Origin: Trichoplax adhaerens
Lineage: Eukaryota; Placozoa; Uniplacotomia; Trichoplacea; Trichoplacidae
Reading direction: 5' to 3'
Assembly (NCBI RefSeq): GCF_000150275.1
Contig: NW_002060950.1
Span: forward strand, 254,679-318,678
Length of the DNA stretch: 64,000 bases
The position numbers and the translations under genes are program-made. The notes beneath the pieces are model-generated. The model did no database searches, was not told the origin of the DNA, and saw nothing but the letters and a program-made list of their open reading frames with translations. Shown piece by piece: positions 60,319 to 64,000 of this stretch (its first letter is position 1; every line of letters begins with the position of its first letter).

Positions 60319-61606
60319 ACTTTTTGGGGGGCTTAACACTAATTGTATATTATTATAGTAATATACATATACTGAACTAGAAGTGATTCGAGCGGAAATA
60401 CAGTGCAAGACTTTAACCATAAACAAAACAAATTAATTAAATTATTGCTCCACGTTAAAAAAACGTCAAAAATAGTGACTTAAAATACTAGCTCGTTTCT
60501 TGTCGTGTAGTACTGTAATTTTTTGGGGGTGCAAATAGTTTATCATCTTATTGCAATAATGAATCAGACGCTATACAGCCAGACAGATGGTGTGCACACA
60601 GACTGGATACAAAGTCGTAGGGTAATCATTTATTATCATTTATTACATTAAAATTGTGATGTCTCTGTCGACGAAACGACAGAGCGTTTAAGCTAGCCAT
60701 CATCAGTAGGAGATAATAAATACTGTAGGCTATAGAATCGAATTTCCCACAAGGTTTTACATCGATATGTTATGTTCAACCATACAGTACAGTGCTGTAC
60801 AGCTATAAGTTCACCAACTTAATCAGAAACCAGTGCGCTTAATAACAGTCAACCCGAAACCCGAGTTGAACCCGACTCGAGGGAGGGATGGATTCGCGTT
60901 AGAAATTTCGGTAGTGATACAGTGTTTGTAGAGCGATTGCACTCATTTCGGGCTAGAAAATCAACCATTTGATCGGATTCGATCGGGTTTGGGTTGCTTT
61001 TTTACTCCTTTTCAAGGACTCTACAAGAAACCTCATACAGTACTATAAATGGCTCTTCAGCTCTTGGCCTTGGGTGGCACCTGATGTGACAAGACTGGCA
61101 TTAGTTTATACAAGGGCTGGACTGCGCCACACTACTACAGTACTCAAGTAGTACTCTGCCGTACTGGACTGTACTTGGAGCATATCTGATAGCAATTACT
61201 GTAGCATACTAACTTTGAACGACTTCTTGTTAAGCCCAGCCCAAACGTGTATGTGCAGGTACCTACGTATTGCCCTCCTGCTTTTGTTCAATCATAATAA
61301 TGACCATCTACCGTCCATTCAACGAGTGAACGCGTTAAAACCAGTATCCAGTAGTCTTGAATTATAAATATCGAAGATAGCTGGTTAGCATCCCATTTGC
61401 AACGGTGTAAGCTTGGGTTTAGACGGCAAATAGACAATTTTGGAAGCGACTAACATACCATTACTACCGATCAAAAGATACAACGACGACTGTCCTATTG
61501 TTGGTTGACCCATTGGAGACGCCTACCTATTGGAACAACTAGCATAGCGGTCGAGTTAAAAGCAATCTAATCGATTGTGATAAGCGAGTAGAGGTAGTAG
61601 TAGAAT
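60319..61606. other. Intergenic, POLL 5' flank
   Basis: Spacer between the tRNA gene and the polymerase lambda start. It should contain the POLL promoter and 5' UTR. TACTGTA/TACAGTA words are frequent at 60780-60800 and 61040-61180. No exon seen. Confidence 0.5.
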
Positions 61607-62893
61607 ATGTCGACGAAAGATCAATCGATTACATCAAAAACAACGAATAAGGCTGATCGTCATCAAGAGAAATTGTTTCTAGCTGATGTTAAAGCGATAA
61701 TTATCGAAGCTGGTCTCGGTAAAACACGTAGCGCTATCTTGAAGAAACAGTTAATAGTCTACGGTGGTCAATACCATCGTTCAATTCAATCTGATACAAC
61801 TCATATCATAGCCAGTAAAAATATCAAACTTGCTAGATTGTGTACTATCCTTAAAATCGATACTATTCCATCGAATTTAATTGTGGTTGATGCAGACTGG
61901 TTGAGCCAAAGTTTAACCAAAGGCCAATTAATTGATGTTGGCCAATTTAATTTAGTCAAACGTGTTCAACCTAAAACAACATCAGTACAATTGGATAAGG
62001 CGCTGACGAAGGACGACAATGCAGCTACCCTTGAACATGGCAAGAAAGAGCAGATTAAACGTCATTCTGATGCATCGCCTTGCACTGACAACTCCGATCA
62101 TAATGAGGTATTGAATTGAACTACGTTTCACCAATACCTTCAATATTCCTTGTCGATAGTCAATTTGAATACACTAATGCGAATGAAAATGCATCATCTA
62201 TAACGTTAAAAACATCAATCAATTGACTTTTGCATTTAAAAATGATTTCAATTTAGATGTATCAAAGTTATTCATACAGTACAGCTAACTGCTTAACTAC
62301 AGGTAAATATAGTATATAAGGATATTTACTTGTATACTGGATGGATGAGAGATGACATCAATACGCGAAGAAACGATCGAAAAAATTAACATAATTATAG
62401 TTCTCATCTTCCCAGTCTATGTTTAACATGTTCCATATGCTGCTAATGTAATAAATCTCATAATAAACAATTTCTATCATTATGAATAATAGTTGTATCG
62501 AATTAAGTATCCACTCCATACAACCAACTAGAAGCAAACTACCTCTTAATATTATTTAAATACCAAAAAAAATGTTTTCAGAAACTAGTTTTAAAATGGA
62601 AAATTGGAACATGTAAATAAACAATCCATCTCCTATTAAATTAGGTACCACCAGCTAGTCAAAAACGACTGTTAGAAGAAAAGAAAATTTCATCACCGGT
62701 GTGGCTAAAAATCAAGCGCGGTCGATTTAGTAAAACAAATACAAAGAAACGAGCAATTGGCAACAGTAATATCATTCATCAACCTCTCGATTCTGATAGC
62801 GATTACGTTGAATCTGATGATGATAATAATGCAAATACATCAGAAATTGAAATGGTCTTATCTCAACTTCCAGCCAAATATACTGCAAAGCCG
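61607..62893 (+). CDS. POLL: DNA polymerase lambda, N-terminal part (gene runs off the window)
   Basis: Family X DNA polymerase acting in base-excision repair and end joining. Two exons visible: 61607-62107 and 62645-62893, both phase 0 with GT-AG borders (250 codons). Residues ~20-120 form a BRCT domain (VKAIIIEAGLGKTRSAIL, KKQLIVYGGQYH, DTTHIIA, DADWLSQSLTKGQLIDVGQF), closest to the BRCT of polymerase lambda, which binds XRCC4/ligase IV. A polar linker follows with WLKIKRGRF and the acidic stretch DSDSDYVESDDD, then SEIEMVLSQLPAKY, resembling the start of the lambda lyase region. The 8-kDa and polymerase domains must lie beyond 64000. Polymerase mu or TdT is the alternative, but the GLGKTR BRCT motif favours lambda. 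Confidence 0.8.
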
Positions 62894-64000
62894 GTAAGCT
62901 ATCCTATGTTCATCTAATTATATGTGCATTATTATATTGATTCAATTAAAGGAGACAACCTGTTAATGCTCAGCGTAATGGATAGATCTTAGAGAAATTA
63001 GGAGTTTTTCTTATGCGTATAGTAATCACTTGAACTACCGACAGGATATTTTTTCACTTCTCAGACATTAAAATCTACTGTAGACTTTGTTATATTAAAA
63101 TTTTAATTAATGTCGCAACCGAACCCCTTAGCAGTATGAAGCCATATGCTTCAAAGTCAATCGGAAATAATTAATTAGTTCATTAGCCGATCACCATATT
63201 GGGTAAATAATTAGGCACATGAATTTCTGAATATGACAGGGGTATTAATCCTAAGCAATACCAAAAACCATATTCTAAAAGCACATCAACTATCACCAAA
63301 AGTTGATCTCATTTTCGTCTAACTTTCAAGGATACAACTGATATATATTATCCTGTATATATAACTCATTCATTAAAATATTATGACTTTGAAATTTCAA
63401 TATTTTATCACATTACAGTGAATGTAGTCTATCAATCCTGCCATATCAACGCACCAACATTACTAAGAGAATACGCATATTGTGGCATAAATACTGTTGA
63501 ATTCTCATAACAAATCCTTATCACAATGCAGCACGATATAGCTATAGTCTATTGCTTTTTACGATTTTAAATTGAAGTTATTCAATAAGAACATAGTACT
63601 AATGTAAGATAGAACGTCTACCTTTAAGATTAGTATTTATAACGTTTTTCGTATGAGGTTTCATTATTTACTGTTCGTTACCATCAGATAATTATAATCC
63701 TATGCTAGATTTAGGCACCTTATAGATTAGGAAATAAAAATATAAAATATACTCCATTATCTGATTTTATGATATACAGTAGTATCTAGATAATAAAAAT
63801 CAATACGCCTTAACCAATTTCTATATTTCATATCGGAGTGATAATTAATTGTAGCCAAGTAAAAAAATTTCTGGCAAATTTAAAATTCCGTAGTGGGACT
63901 ATTGATATTCCTTAAAGTTACGTATAATTAGTAATACATTTAACGATTATTTACAAACTACCGTGCATTAAGTGGTAAATAATTTCGAATAAGATGGTAC
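62894..64000 (+). other. POLL intron to window end
   Basis: Starts with a good donor (CCG|GTAAGC). I could not find the next polymerase lambda exon (helix-hairpin-helix lyase domain) before the edge, so this stretch is taken as intron. Confidence 0.5.

Overview
The window is nuclear DNA from an AT-rich, intron-dense animal genome. Coding sequence is cut into short exons (mostly 30-400 bp) with GT-AG introns, and gene prediction rests on splicing and on homology to animal proteins. A FANK1 homologue, DysF-containing (type I) ferlins, TBC1D10, mitochondrial MCCC2 and DNA polymerase lambda together point to a metazoan. Short introns, compact spacing and low GC would fit a placozoan such as Trichoplax or Hoilungia, but that is an inference.

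Layout. 1-1432 (+): 3' end of a FANK1-like ankyrin-repeat gene. 2523-21113 (-) and 23408-38293 (-): two head-to-tail type I ferlin genes (dysferlin/myoferlin family), called ferlin A and ferlin B here. I resolved 55 exons in each, and all 54 introns have the same position and phase in both. Ferlin B sums to a clean 2032-residue ORF. Ferlin A sums to about 2020 residues plus one surplus base at the exon 6/7 junction. 39529-43627 (-): uncharacterised Ser-rich protein with a basic tail. 43884-44795 (-): small unknown acidic protein containing a tandemly duplicated exon. 45883-46680: 126/136-bp minisatellite, followed by a 115-bp MITE-like inverted-repeat element. 47323-52068 (-): MCCC2-like mitochondrial carboxyltransferase, 17 exons, 564 aa, with an altered C-terminal active-site region. 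53776-58287 (-): TBC1D10/EPI64-type Rab GAP, 14 exons, 341 aa. 60236-60307 (+): tRNA-Glu(CTC). 61607 to beyond the right edge (+): DNA polymerase lambda, of which only the BRCT and linker exons are visible.

The genes do not form a pathway or operon. The only functional cluster is the tandem ferlin pair, membrane-anchored multi-C2 proteins expected to act in calcium-dependent membrane fusion or repair. I found no defence system, CRISPR array or new multi-gene system. The most interesting signals are the perfectly conserved 55-exon architecture of the ferlin pair, the one-base frame anomaly in ferlin A, the divergent MCCC2 active site, the exon duplication at 44 kb, and several local tandem repeats.
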